Positions 9,038-17,419 of a stretch of 64,000 nt of DNA are shown in pieces. The notes under the pieces were generated by a model. The model was not told the origin of the DNA and did not search any database. It saw nothing but the letters and a program-made list of their open reading frames with translations. The stretch comes from Mycobacterium sp. 1274761.0 (lineage in GTDB: Bacteria; Actinomycetota; Actinomycetes; Mycobacteriales; Mycobacteriaceae), in NCBI RefSeq assembly GCF_001668615.1, contig NZ_LZMC01000109.1:155496-219495 (forward strand), in the 5' to 3' direction. A program made the translations under genes and the position numbers. Positions within the stretch are counted from its first letter, which is position 1. Each line of letters starts with the position of its first letter.

Positions 9038-10058
9038 CGGGCTCGGCGCACCTGCCGTCCCGCTGCTTGATGAAGGGAAACACCGCGGTGCGTCCCTGCA
9101 GATCCGACACCCGAACGCTGACGCCGCACAGGTAGTAGTTGACGAAGCTGCCGTAGGACCCGACCCTGGCCAGCTTGCGGTAGTTCTCCGGGGCCCGCTG
9201 TATCGACTTCTCGATGAGGTCCTTGTCCTTGTCCAGAAGCGGCGCAACACGGTTCAGCTGGTCGACCGTGCCAGCCAGTGGCGAGCGGGCGTTGCTCAGC
9301 AGGTCGGCGACCGATGCGGTGCCGGCGCTCAGCGAATCGATCGCGGCGCCGATCGTGTCTCGGTCTGCGGCCAGTTCGGTGGTCAGCCGCTCGAACTTGT
9401 CGAGGGCGCCGGAGAACTTCTGCCCCTGCTCGCCGAGTGTGGCCAGGACCGTGTCGAGGTTGTCCACGAGGCTCTGCAACGCCGAATTGTTGTCGGCCAA
9501 CGTGTTCGAGAACGAGGAAGTGCGGTTCAGCAGGGACTGCAGGGTGTCGCCTTGGCCCTGGAAGATCTGCAGCAGCGCCTCGGTGAGCGCGTTGACGTCG
9601 CGCGGATCGAGACCGCGGATGACGGGTTTCAGCCCACCGAGCAACAGGTCGAGGTCGAGCGCGGGCTGGGTCCGGTCGACGGGGATCTGCGAACCGCGAG
9701 GTAGCGTCTGGGCCGGCCCGGGGCCGTCGAGGAGTTCGAGGTAGCGATCGCCGACCAGGTTGAGGTAACGCACCGCGGCGCGCGAGCCCGTCGTCATCAC
9801 CACGTCGTCGTCGGCGTCGAAGGACACCACGACGGTGCTGTCGTCGCGAAGCGTCACTGAGTCGACGGTGCCGACCCGCACGCCGGCCACCCGCACGGAA
9901 TCACCCGCCTTGAGGCTCGAGGCATCGGTGAACACCGCGGAGTAGCCGCGCGTCGAACCTCCGCGGAACTCCCCGAAGATGAGAAAAAGGCAGCCGGTCA
10001 GCAGCACCGTCACAATAGCGAAGGCGCCGAACCGTAAAGCCATGCCGCGCATGCTCAT
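9030..10058 (-). CDS. MCE family protein, MceB position
   Basis: A 342-residue protein. ATG at 10058 was preferred over an upstream in-frame ATG because it overlaps the mceA stop as ATGA and places the membrane helix (GAFAIVTVLLTGCLFLIFG) directly after MSMRGMALRF. The MCE domain reads YSAVFTDASSLKAGDSVRVAGVRVGTVDSV. A long predicted helical region follows (DNLDTVLATLGEQGQKFSGAL onwards). Confidence 0.9.
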   Translation of the reverse strand: MSMRGMALRFGAFAIVTVLLTGCLFLIFGEFRGGSTRGYSAVFTDASSLKAGDSVRVAGVRVGTVDSVTLRDDSTVVVSFDADDDVVMTTGSRAAVRYLNLVGDRYLELLDGPGPAQTLPRGSQIPVDRTQPALDLDLLLGGLKPVIRGLDPRDVNALTEALLQIFQGQGDTLQSLLNRTSSFSNTLADNNSALQSLVDNLDTVLATLGEQGQKFSGALDKFERLTTELAADRDTIGAAIDSLSAGTASVADLLSNARSPLAGTVDQLNRVAPLLDKDKDLIEKSIQRAPENYRKLARVGSYGSFVNYYLCGVSVRVSDLQGRTAVFPFIKQRDGRCAEPDE

Positions 10059-11311
10059 CCGGGTTGTCCCCATTGGGCGGTATTGCGCGGCGGGCCGTCG
10101 ACCGGGCCGAACAGCCATTGCTTGAGGCCGTCGGAGTTCAACAGTATTCCCGCGTTTCCGTAGCCGGCGGAGTTCATCCCGACATCAGCGACGACCTTGG
10201 CCGGATAGGTGTCGTACTGGATCGGGAGCTGGCCCGTACATTGCGGTCCGCCCGAGGCCGCCACCTTTGGGAGGTCCTGCGGGTATCGGTACCGTTCGAT
10301 GCCCAACGTGATGGCGCCGAGGTCGTAGACACCCGGAACCGGGTTGGGCGGCTTCCGGACGAAGTCGATCATTCCGGTCAGTGCACAGTTGAGTGCCTCG
10401 TGGTATTCGTTGGTCAACGCCGTCGTAGGCACCAGAAGGTGCGTCAGGTTGGCCAGCGCTCCCGAATTGGTACCCAGCACGTCGGTGCCGACGTCGGCCA
10501 GGCCGGTGGTCGACACCAGGAAGCGGTCCAGGTTGGACTTCTCGTCGACGACGGTGCGGCTGATGGCGGTGACGTTGCGCAGGAGCGCCATCAAGTCCGG
10601 CGCGGCATCGGCGTATGCGGTGGTGACGTCGGGGAGGGTCTGAAGTTCGGTGCCCAGTTGCGGATAGCTCGGTTCGATCGTGGCCAGAAACGAGTTGAAG
10701 TCGGTCAGCGAGCGTCCGAAACTCTGTCCCCGGTCGCCGAACGCCATAGAAACGGCGCCGAGGGTTTCATTGAGCTTGGCCGGATCGATATGGGATAGAA
10801 CGGCATTGAGTTGCTGGAAGATGGTGTTGACTTCGACCGTCACGTGGTCCGAATCGATCACCTGACCGGCGCGCAGATGGGCCGGTGACGGATTCTCGGG
10901 TGCCCAGATCTCCACCGACTTCGCGCCGAACACCGTTGCCGAGCCGACCTCGACATGGGCGTTGGAGGGCACGATCGACACTCGAGCCGGATCGATGGCC
11001 AATTGCAGCGCCGCTCGACCGTCGGAGGTCTCGTTGACCGCGGACACGGTGCCGATCTGCGCGCCGTTGAATTTCACGCGCGCGCCGGGAGCCATGAGCA
11101 GCCCGGCGCGGTCGGAGACGACGGTGACGGTCTCGCTGCTGGTGAAGTCACCCTGGAATTGCGCCGCGGCCGCTATCACCACGCCGGTGAGCACCACGAT
11201 GGTGACGAACCCCGTTATCGGTCGGCGGTAACTTCGGGCGCCGAAATCGCGGCCGGGCTCCGGCGCGACCGGAGCGGCGGTCGTGGCGGCGCTCGAACTC
11301 CACTTCCTCAT
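10055..11311 (-). CDS. MCE family protein, MceA position; first gene of the mce operon
   Basis: A 418-residue protein. ATG at 11311 (MRKWSSSAATTAAPVAPEPG) was chosen. The frame continues upstream through the intergenic region into the divergent gene, but that part is not protein-like. A membrane helix (ITGFVTIVVLTGVVIAAAAQF, about 34-54) precedes the MCE domain (VTVVSDRAGLLMAPGARVKFNGAQIGTVSAV). The YrbE permease genes that normally precede mceA are not here: the next gene upstream is divergent. A promoter candidate lies at 11393-11421. The transport ATPase and permease must be supplied from elsewhere, if this set transports at all. Confidence 0.88.
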   Translation of the reverse strand: MRKWSSSAATTAAPVAPEPGRDFGARSYRRPITGFVTIVVLTGVVIAAAAQFQGDFTSSETVTVVSDRAGLLMAPGARVKFNGAQIGTVSAVNETSDGRAALQLAIDPARVSIVPSNAHVEVGSATVFGAKSVEIWAPENPSPAHLRAGQVIDSDHVTVEVNTIFQQLNAVLSHIDPAKLNETLGAVSMAFGDRGQSFGRSLTDFNSFLATIEPSYPQLGTELQTLPDVTTAYADAAPDLMALLRNVTAISRTVVDEKSNLDRFLVSTTGLADVGTDVLGTNSGALANLTHLLVPTTALTNEYHEALNCALTGMIDFVRKPPNPVPGVYDLGAITLGIERYRYPQDLPKVAASGGPQCTGQLPIQYDTYPAKVVADVGMNSAGYGNAGILLNSDGLKQWLFGPVDGPPRNTAQWGQPG

Positions 11312-11392
11312 ATGCGGCGAATCGACCAATCTCCGACCGTCAACAGGCCTCCCCACTACTGTGACAGAAATCTCATATTTGTCGCGACGAGA

Positions 11393-11444
11393 AGAGTACA
11401 CAAGCAATATCGCTGTTGCAATCTCCTTTAGACGAGAATATGGT
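11393..11444. promoter_or_regulatory. Divergent promoters sharing one palindromic -35 hexamer
   Basis: The self-palindromic TTGCAA at 11416-11421 can serve both strands. On the plus strand it is followed by a 17-base spacer and TATGGT (11439-11444), with a start point near 11451 for the aldehyde dehydrogenase operon. On the minus strand it is followed by a 17-base spacer and TACTCT (11398-11393), with a start point near 11386 for the mce operon. Both -10 boxes fit TANNNT and both spacers are ideal for SigA. This is a sequence match only; no regulator site is assigned. Confidence 0.5.
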
Positions 11445-11475
11445 TCTATCGCGATCAGCATGTTAGGAGCCGGAG

Positions 11476-12945
11476 TTGGCAATTCTCGCCGAACAGCGGA
11501 CGTACGTCGCGGGTGAGTGGGTGACCGGCGACGACATGGTCGGCGTCGAGAATCCGGCCGACGAAAGCCATGTCGCCGACGTATCGGCCACTCCGCCCAC
11601 CGAGGTCGAGAGGGCGATCCGAGAGGCCCGCCGAAGCTTCGACACAGGTGCGTGGGCAGACCTGTCGGTCCCCGACCGGGCACGCGTGCTGGGCGAGCTG
11701 ATCGACTACATCGCGAGCAGTGCCGACACCTTGATTCCGACCCTCGTCGCCGAGGCGGGCCAGTCGACGCGGTTCGCCGAAATGACGCAGTTGAGGGCCG
11801 GCGTCGCCCTCGCCCGCCAAACCCTCGACCTCTACCTCGCGATGAAACACGAGGAGGCAAGCCCCGTCCCCGTCGACGACCTGGTCCGCGGCCGTGTCGC
11901 CTTGAGCATCCGCCGCCATGAACCGGTGGGCGTCGTCGCGGCGATCACCCCGTACAACGCGGCGCTGATCATGGGCTTCCAGAAGCTGATACCCGCCCTG
12001 ATGGCGGGAAACTCCGTCATTCTGCGGCCGAGTCCGTTGACCCCGATCTCTTCGCTGATCTTCGGGCACGCCGCCGACGCTGCCGCTCTGCCGCGGGGCG
12101 TGTTGAGCGTGGTCGTCGAATCCGGCACTGCGAGTGCGGAATTGCTCACCAGCCATCCCGCCGTCGACATGGTGTCGTTCACCGGTTCCACGGTCGCCGG
12201 CCGCAGAATCCTCGCCCAGGCCGCACCGACGGTGAAGCGCGTCTCGCTCGAACTCGGTGGCAAGTCGGCCCAGATCTATCTGCCCGACGCCACCCATCGT
12301 GCCGCGATGGGTGCGGCCATGGTGGTGATGAGCACGGCTGGCCAAGCGTGCGTCGCCGCCACCAGGATGCTGGTGCCCGAGGAGCAGCGGGAGCAGGTGC
12401 TCGAGGCGGTCAGCGGTGTGTACAGCTCGATCAAGGTCGGCCCGCCGACCCAGGCCGACGCCGCAATGGGCCCGGTGATCAGTGCAGCGCAGCGGGAGAA
12501 GTGCGAGCGGCTGGTCGAGGCGGCCGAGGACAACGGCGCCAAGGTGGTGTGCGGTGGCGGCCGACCGGCCGGACTCGATCGCGGCTACTACTTCGAACCG
12601 ACTGTCCTCGACGTGCCGGACAACTCGAATCCCGCGGCGCGAGAGGAGATCTTCGGCCCGGTGCTAGCCGTGCTCGGCTACCGGGACATCGACCATGCGG
12701 TCGAAATCGCCAACGACAGCATCTATGGCCTGTCGGGCCAGGTGTACGGCGCGGACGTGTCTGCCGCCGTCGGGGTCGCGCGTCGGCTGCGCACGGGCGC
12801 CGTCAACGTCAACACAACCGTGTTCTCCGCTTACGCCCCCAGTGGGGGATACAAGCAGAGCGGGCTGGGCCGCGAGCGCGGACCCGACGGGATCCGCGAA
12901 CTTCAGGAAGTCAAGCACATGTCGATAGGGGAGCTTTCACAATGA
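11476..12945 (+). CDS. Aldehyde dehydrogenase (NAD(P)-dependent)
   Basis: A 489-residue aldehyde dehydrogenase that oxidises an aldehyde to the acid. Catalytic Cys292 lies in GQACVAATRM, the general base Glu259 in LELGGKSAQIYL, and the Asn of the PYNAALIMGFQK stretch is also conserved. The start is TTG at 11476, preceded by AGGAG at 11466-11470; no better start was seen. It is the first gene of the plus-strand operon, and its stop overlaps the amidohydrolase start (ATGA). In context it probably oxidises an aldehyde made by the neighbouring SDR or P450 enzymes. Confidence 0.92.
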   Translation: MAILAEQRTYVAGEWVTGDDMVGVENPADESHVADVSATPPTEVERAIREARRSFDTGAWADLSVPDRARVLGELIDYIASSADTLIPTLVAEAGQSTRFAEMTQLRAGVALARQTLDLYLAMKHEEASPVPVDDLVRGRVALSIRRHEPVGVVAAITPYNAALIMGFQKLIPALMAGNSVILRPSPLTPISSLIFGHAADAAALPRGVLSVVVESGTASAELLTSHPAVDMVSFTGSTVAGRRILAQAAPTVKRVSLELGGKSAQIYLPDATHRAAMGAAMVVMSTAGQACVAATRMLVPEEQREQVLEAVSGVYSSIKVGPPTQADAAMGPVISAAQREKCERLVEAAEDNGAKVVCGGGRPAGLDRGYYFEPTVLDVPDNSNPAAREEIFGPVLAVLGYRDIDHAVEIANDSIYGLSGQVYGADVSAAVGVARRLRTGAVNVNTTVFSAYAPSGGYKQSGLGRERGPDGIRELQEVKHMSIGELSQ

Positions 12946-14198
12946 CCATCACCGAAGCGCGTAGCGAAACCGTCGAGAATGACAGCGCTGGAATCGATTT
13001 GAACTGGCTGATTTCTGTCGATGACCACATCCTGGAACCGCCGAATCTGTGGGTGGACCGCGTCGCGAGCAAGGACCGGGACAAAGCGCCGCACATGGAG
13101 AAGGGCGACGACGGTGTCGATATGTGGGTGTATGACGGCAAGCGCTACCCCAACTCCGGCCTGTCCGCGGTCGTGGGCAAGTCCAAGGAGGAGTTCAGTC
13201 CGGAGCCGCTGTCGTATGCCGAAATGCGGCCGGGGTGTTACGACGCCAAGGCGCGCGTCGAGGACATGGACCGCTCCGGTGTGCTTGCCTCCCTGTGCTT
13301 TCCGACCATCACCCGGTTCTGCGGCCAGCTCTTCATGGAGGCCAGCGACCGCAAGTTCGGCTTCGAATGCCTTCAGCACTACAACGACTGGCTCGTCGAG
13401 GAATGGTGCGGCGCCGCCCCGGGACGCTACATCCCACTGATGCTGATCCCGATGTGGGACCCGAAACTGGCCGCCAAGGAAATGGAGCGGATGGCGGCCA
13501 AGGGTGTGACAAGCTTCGCGTTCTCCGAGAATCCGGAGCCGTTGGGGCTGCCCACTATCCACGATGCCGACGGGTACTGGGAACCGGTGATGGCGGCGGC
13601 GAACGAGCTGGAGATGGTCGCCAGCATGCACGTGGGGTCGTCGTCACAGCTGCCGAAGATCTGTAAGGACGCGCCCTTCATGGCCAACCTCACCTGGGGG
13701 GCGTCGCGTACCTCGGGAACCATGCTGTCGTGGTTGTTCAGCGGAATGTTCCAGCGCTACCCGAAGCTCAAAATCGCCCTGTCTGAGGGGGAGGTCGGCT
13801 GGATGCCCTACTTTCTGGAGCGGGCCGAGCAAGTGTTGGACAAGCAGCGCTACTGGGTGATGCGCGGGGCGAAATTCGACACGCACGCCGGGGCGGGTCA
13901 GGCGATCGACCTGGACACCCTCGACATCCGGGAGACGTTCCGCAACCACATCTACGGGTGCATCATCGAGGATCGGCACGCGGTCAAGAGCCTGGACGAG
14001 CTCGGCGAGGAGAACATCATGTGCGAAACCGATTACCCGCATTCGGATTCCACGTGGCCGAACTGCATCGAGGTCGCGCGCAACACGATGAGGGACCTGC
14101 CGGCTGAGGTCCAGTACAAGCTGCTGCGCGGCAACGCCGAACGGCTATACCGCTTCACCCCGGCCGAACCGCCCGCGCCGACGACGACGAGTGCATGA
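12942..14198 (+). CDS. Amidohydrolase family 2 metal-dependent hydrolase or decarboxylase
   Basis: A 418-residue TIM-barrel protein of the amidohydrolase_2 group, which includes gamma-resorcylate decarboxylase-like enzymes. ATG at 12942 overlaps the aldehyde dehydrogenase stop; the frame runs further upstream but only as a shadow of that gene. The first motif (SVDDHILEPPNLW) stands where family members have a metal-binding DxH. The last (MCETDYPHSDSTWPN) carries the conserved Asp. Several mycobacterial catabolic clusters contain a similar gene, with hydrolysis or decarboxylation of a ring product as the usual guess. The exact reaction is not known. Confidence 0.85.
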   Translation: MTITEARSETVENDSAGIDLNWLISVDDHILEPPNLWVDRVASKDRDKAPHMEKGDDGVDMWVYDGKRYPNSGLSAVVGKSKEEFSPEPLSYAEMRPGCYDAKARVEDMDRSGVLASLCFPTITRFCGQLFMEASDRKFGFECLQHYNDWLVEEWCGAAPGRYIPLMLIPMWDPKLAAKEMERMAAKGVTSFAFSENPEPLGLPTIHDADGYWEPVMAAANELEMVASMHVGSSSQLPKICKDAPFMANLTWGASRTSGTMLSWLFSGMFQRYPKLKIALSEGEVGWMPYFLERAEQVLDKQRYWVMRGAKFDTHAGAGQAIDLDTLDIRETFRNHIYGCIIEDRHAVKSLDELGEENIMCETDYPHSDSTWPNCIEVARNTMRDLPAEVQYKLLRGNAERLYRFTPAEPPAPTTTSA

Positions 14199-14201
14199 GC
14201 C

Positions 14202-14987
14202 GTGGCGAAAAGGCTTGATGGCAAGAGCGCCATCGTCACTGGAGCCGGCTCCGGGGTTGGCCGGGCCTCGGCGCTGCGGTTCGCGGAGGAGGGCGCACGG
14301 GTGATCATCGCCGACATCGATCTCGACCATGCCAAGGAGACGGTCGGCCTCGTCGAGGCCGCGGGCGGCTCCGCGGTCCCGGTCGGCGTGGACGTCGCCG
14401 ACGAGGAGCAGGTGCGTGGGATGATTTCTGCGGCGGTCGACTGGTTCGGCAGGCTCGACATCTGTTTCAACAATGTCGGTATCCCCACGCCCCGGCTCGG
14501 GATGACGTTCGAGGATCACACCCTCGAGGACTTCAATCGCCTGGTCGCAGTCAACCTCGGGGGCGTGTTCCTCGGCTGCAAATACGCTGTACTGCAGTTC
14601 AAGAAGCAGGGTGACGGCGGGGTCATCCTCAACACCGGATCGGTCGCCGGGCTGGTGTCGTGGGGCGGCTCCGTGTACGGCGCGACGAAAGGCGGCGTGC
14701 TGCAACTGACCCGAGCCGTGGCGATCGAAGGTGCTCCGTTCGGGATCCGATGCAATTCGATCTGCCCAGCGGCCATGCCGCTGACCGGTTTCATGGCCGC
14801 GGGAGGCCTCGAGATCGACGACGCGCAGCAGGCGGCGATTGCCGACAAGGTCGGCGCCCAGCATCCGCTAGGTAAGGCGATCACCGCCGAGGACTGCGCG
14901 GAGGCGGCACTGTATCTCTGCTCTGACGCGGCGCGCAACATCACCGGGGTGGGGCTACCTGTCGACGGTGGATACGTGGCCAGATGA
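14202..14987 (+). CDS. SDR family oxidoreductase
   Basis: A 261-residue classical short-chain dehydrogenase starting at GTG 14202, three bases after the amidohydrolase stop. The cofactor loop is TGAGSGVGRASA, and an Asp after strand 2 (IIADIDL) points to NAD(H). The family NNAG motif is NNVG here. The catalytic Ser lies in NTGSVAG and the Tyr/Lys in YGATK. It ends with the usual GVGLPVDGGYVAR. It overlaps the P450 start by ATGA. It is likely an alcohol/ketone step following P450 hydroxylation. Confidence 0.9.
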   Translation: MAKRLDGKSAIVTGAGSGVGRASALRFAEEGARVIIADIDLDHAKETVGLVEAAGGSAVPVGVDVADEEQVRGMISAAVDWFGRLDICFNNVGIPTPRLGMTFEDHTLEDFNRLVAVNLGGVFLGCKYAVLQFKKQGDGGVILNTGSVAGLVSWGGSVYGATKGGVLQLTRAVAIEGAPFGIRCNSICPAAMPLTGFMAAGGLEIDDAQQAAIADKVGAQHPLGKAITAEDCAEAALYLCSDAARNITGVGLPVDGGYVAR

Positions 14988-16234
14988 CCGTCACCCTGGA
15001 CCGGGACAGACTGCGGGAGCTGTTCGACCTGCGCAGCTCCTACAACTCGCTGAGCGGTGGTACCTACCGAGACGATCCGTATCCCGTGTGGCACCGGCTG
15101 CGCGAACAAGGACCGGTGCTGCCGGGCATTCTGCACGAGCTGACCGGTTGCACCGACCCGATGTACTTCCACGGCCTGCCCTACGCCGACCGCCCCCATT
15201 TCACCACCTTCGACTACGAGACTTCGTTTGCTGCGCACCGGGATCCGGATGTCTTCGCCTCCTCGCCCGAACCTGTCGACATCGACGGCGGTCCGTTGAC
15301 CATCACCAACAGCATGCTGTCGATGGACGGTCCGCAGCACCGGCGTTACCGAGCGCTGGTTCAGCCGTCCTTTCTGTCGTCGAACGGGAGATGGTGGGCC
15401 GAGAATTGGATCGCGGAAACCGTGCACCTGCTCATCGACGGCTTCGAGCGCGACGGCCGTGCCGAGCTCAACGTCGACTTCTGTGCGGCGATCCCGATCC
15501 TCACCATCACCGGTAGCTTCGGGCTGCCTGTCGAGCAGGCACTCGAGGTGCGCGAGGCGCTGACGCACAATCCCGAAAGGGTTGTCGAGCTGATCAAACC
15601 GGTGGTCGCAGCGCGGCGGCGCGACCCGCAGGACGATTTGATCAGCGTCCTCGTGCAGGCTGAGATCACCGACGAGGACGGCAGTGTCACGCAGCTGACC
15701 GACCGTGAGATCGACTCGTTCGTGCTGCTCCTCCTCGGCGCGGGCTCGGGCACCACCTGGAAGCAGATGGGCACGACGTTGACCGCGCTACTGCAACGTC
15801 CCGACATGCTAGAGGCGGTCCGCGAGGACCGGTCGCTGCTACGAGCCGCGATCGAAGAATCCGTGCGGTGGATGCCCACCGACCCGATGTTCTCCCGCTG
15901 GGTTGTCGCCGACACCGAACTCGGCGGCGTCGAAATGCCGGCCGGTTCGGTGGTGCACATCAATCTCGGCGCGGCCAACCGTGATCCGGCGCGATGGGAC
16001 CGGCCCGACGACTACGACATCTTCCGTCCATTACGGCCAAACCTCGGTTTCGGTCAAGGTGCCCACATCTGTCTGGGCATGCACGTGGCCCGCACCGAGA
16101 TGGCGGTGGCGATCGAGGCACTGCTGGACCGGCTGCCCACGCTTCGTCTGGACCCCGATGCCGAGCCGCCGCGGTTCGTCGGCATGTATGAGCGCGGTGC
16201 GACCGCGATCCCCGTCGTCTTCGACCGCACGTGA
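14984..16234 (+). CDS. Cytochrome P450 (1 of 3)
   Basis: A 416-residue soluble bacterial P450. The haem-binding loop FGQGAHICLGMHVA has its ligand at Cys363. The I-helix AGSGTTWKQMG carries the oxygen-activating Thr, and ExxR is in EESVRWMP. It needs a ferredoxin and reductase, which are not in the window. It overlaps the SDR by ATGA. The position within the aldehyde dehydrogenase, amidohydrolase and SDR operon suggests it hydroxylates the pathway substrate. I cannot place it in a numbered CYP family from the sequence alone. Confidence 0.93.
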   Translation: MTVTLDRDRLRELFDLRSSYNSLSGGTYRDDPYPVWHRLREQGPVLPGILHELTGCTDPMYFHGLPYADRPHFTTFDYETSFAAHRDPDVFASSPEPVDIDGGPLTITNSMLSMDGPQHRRYRALVQPSFLSSNGRWWAENWIAETVHLLIDGFERDGRAELNVDFCAAIPILTITGSFGLPVEQALEVREALTHNPERVVELIKPVVAARRRDPQDDLISVLVQAEITDEDGSVTQLTDREIDSFVLLLLGAGSGTTWKQMGTTLTALLQRPDMLEAVREDRSLLRAAIEESVRWMPTDPMFSRWVVADTELGGVEMPAGSVVHINLGAANRDPARWDRPDDYDIFRPLRPNLGFGQGAHICLGMHVARTEMAVAIEALLDRLPTLRLDPDAEPPRFVGMYERGATAIPVVFDRT

Positions 16235-16255
16235 ACGAAAGACGGAAAGGACCCA

Positions 16256-16690
16256 ATGACCGAACAGGACTACAAGCCGCCGGATCTGGCGCTCGTCGGT
16301 GCCGACCACGTCGTCGCCTACCGGGACACCGGCGGAGAGGTCGGCTACTTGTGGAACGGCGTGGCGACGCTGCTGTTGACCGTGACCGGCAGGCGCAGCG
16401 GTGCCGCGCGCACCTCAGCGCTGATCTTCGGCCGTGACGGTGACGACTACCTGGTGGTGGCGTCGATGGGAGGGGCACCACGGCATCCGAACTGGTACCT
16501 CAACCTGCAAGCCGACCCCCACGCCACGATTCAGGTGCGCGAGGAGCGGATACCGGTGGTGGCCAGCACCGCAGGCGCAGACGAGAAGCCCCGGCTGTGG
16601 GCGATCATGACCGGAATCTGGCCGAATTACGACGTCTACCAGTCCCGCACCGACCGGGAGATCCCTGTCGTGAAGCTGTCACCGGCATGA
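16256..16690 (+). CDS. F420-dependent nitroreductase-family protein (DDN-like)
   Basis: A 144-residue split beta-barrel protein of the deazaflavin-dependent nitroreductase family. The family signature LLLTVTGRRSGAARTSALIF is followed by MGGAPRHPNWYLNLQADPHATIQV. Members bind reduced coenzyme F420 and reduce quinones or other electrophiles. An AAAGGACC stretch just upstream of ATG 16256 may serve as ribosome site. It overlaps the TetR gene by ATGA. It may perform a reductive step on the same substrate as the flanking enzymes. Confidence 0.87.
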   Translation: MTEQDYKPPDLALVGADHVVAYRDTGGEVGYLWNGVATLLLTVTGRRSGAARTSALIFGRDGDDYLVVASMGGAPRHPNWYLNLQADPHATIQVREERIPVVASTAGADEKPRLWAIMTGIWPNYDVYQSRTDREIPVVKLSPA

Positions 16691-17361
16691 CTACCGATAG
16701 CATCTCTTCGGTGTCGTGGGTCGATCGGGCCGTGGAGCGGTCGGCGGCCGTACAACGGTCGCGGATGCGTATCGCCGAACAGGTGCGCGTCATGCTCGAC
16801 GCCGCCCGCAGGCTGATCGCCGCCAAGGGCGACGAGTTCACCACACAGGAGCTGGTCGCCGAGGCCGGCGTCGCTTTGCAGACGTTCTACCGCTACTTCT
16901 CCAGCAAGGACGAATTGCTGCTCGCAGTGATCGGCGACGCCATGACCGAGGCGTGTGAACGGTGGGCGCAGACGGTTGCAGACATGCCCGATCCGCTGGA
17001 GCGGGTGCGCTACCTGCTCCTGACTACGCTGGAGCGCCTGGAGGGTGACCCGCACAACGCCGCGATGTCCCGCTTCGTCGTGTCCATGCGGTGGCGGCTG
17101 CACCGGCAGTTTCCCAAGGAACTCGCCGAGGCGGAGAAGCCGTTCGTCGACCTGCTGCGCACCGAGCTGAATGCGGCCGTGGCGGCAGGGCAGCTCAATC
17201 CTCCTAATTCCGAATGGGATTCGTGGTTCATCACCGAGCTGGTTCGGGCCGTCTACCACTACTACGCCTTCGCCGAGCACAACACCGCCGAGATGGATGT
17301 GGTCAAGCAGCAGTTGTGGCGGTTCTGCCTGACCGCGCTCGGCGGCCGCGTCCAGTCCTGA
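16687..17361 (+). CDS. TetR family transcriptional regulator
   Basis: A 224-residue regulator. ATG at 16687 overlaps the preceding stop; an upstream extension in frame is a shadow of the nitroreductase gene. The DNA-binding helix-turn-helix is FTTQELVAEAGVALQTFYRYFSSKDELLLAV (about 46-76), the TetR consensus. The C-terminal domain, likely the ligand-binding part, is unlike anything I can name. It is the obvious candidate local regulator of the P450/aldehyde dehydrogenase operon and perhaps of the divergent mce operon. No convincing operator was found for it. Confidence 0.9.
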   Translation: MTTDSISSVSWVDRAVERSAAVQRSRMRIAEQVRVMLDAARRLIAAKGDEFTTQELVAEAGVALQTFYRYFSSKDELLLAVIGDAMTEACERWAQTVADMPDPLERVRYLLLTTLERLEGDPHNAAMSRFVVSMRWRLHRQFPKELAEAEKPFVDLLRTELNAAVAAGQLNPPNSEWDSWFITELVRAVYHYYAFAEHNTAEMDVVKQQLWRFCLTALGGRVQS

Positions 17362-17419
17362 CACTCCTTTCCGACGCACCGGAAACGTCTCTGCCCGCCC
17401 AGCCGAAAGGTATTGGTCA

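Noticed and set aside
11431..11451. AGAA-TATGG-TTCT as an operator
   Set aside because: Arms are only four bases and lie across the -10 box; chance is likely.
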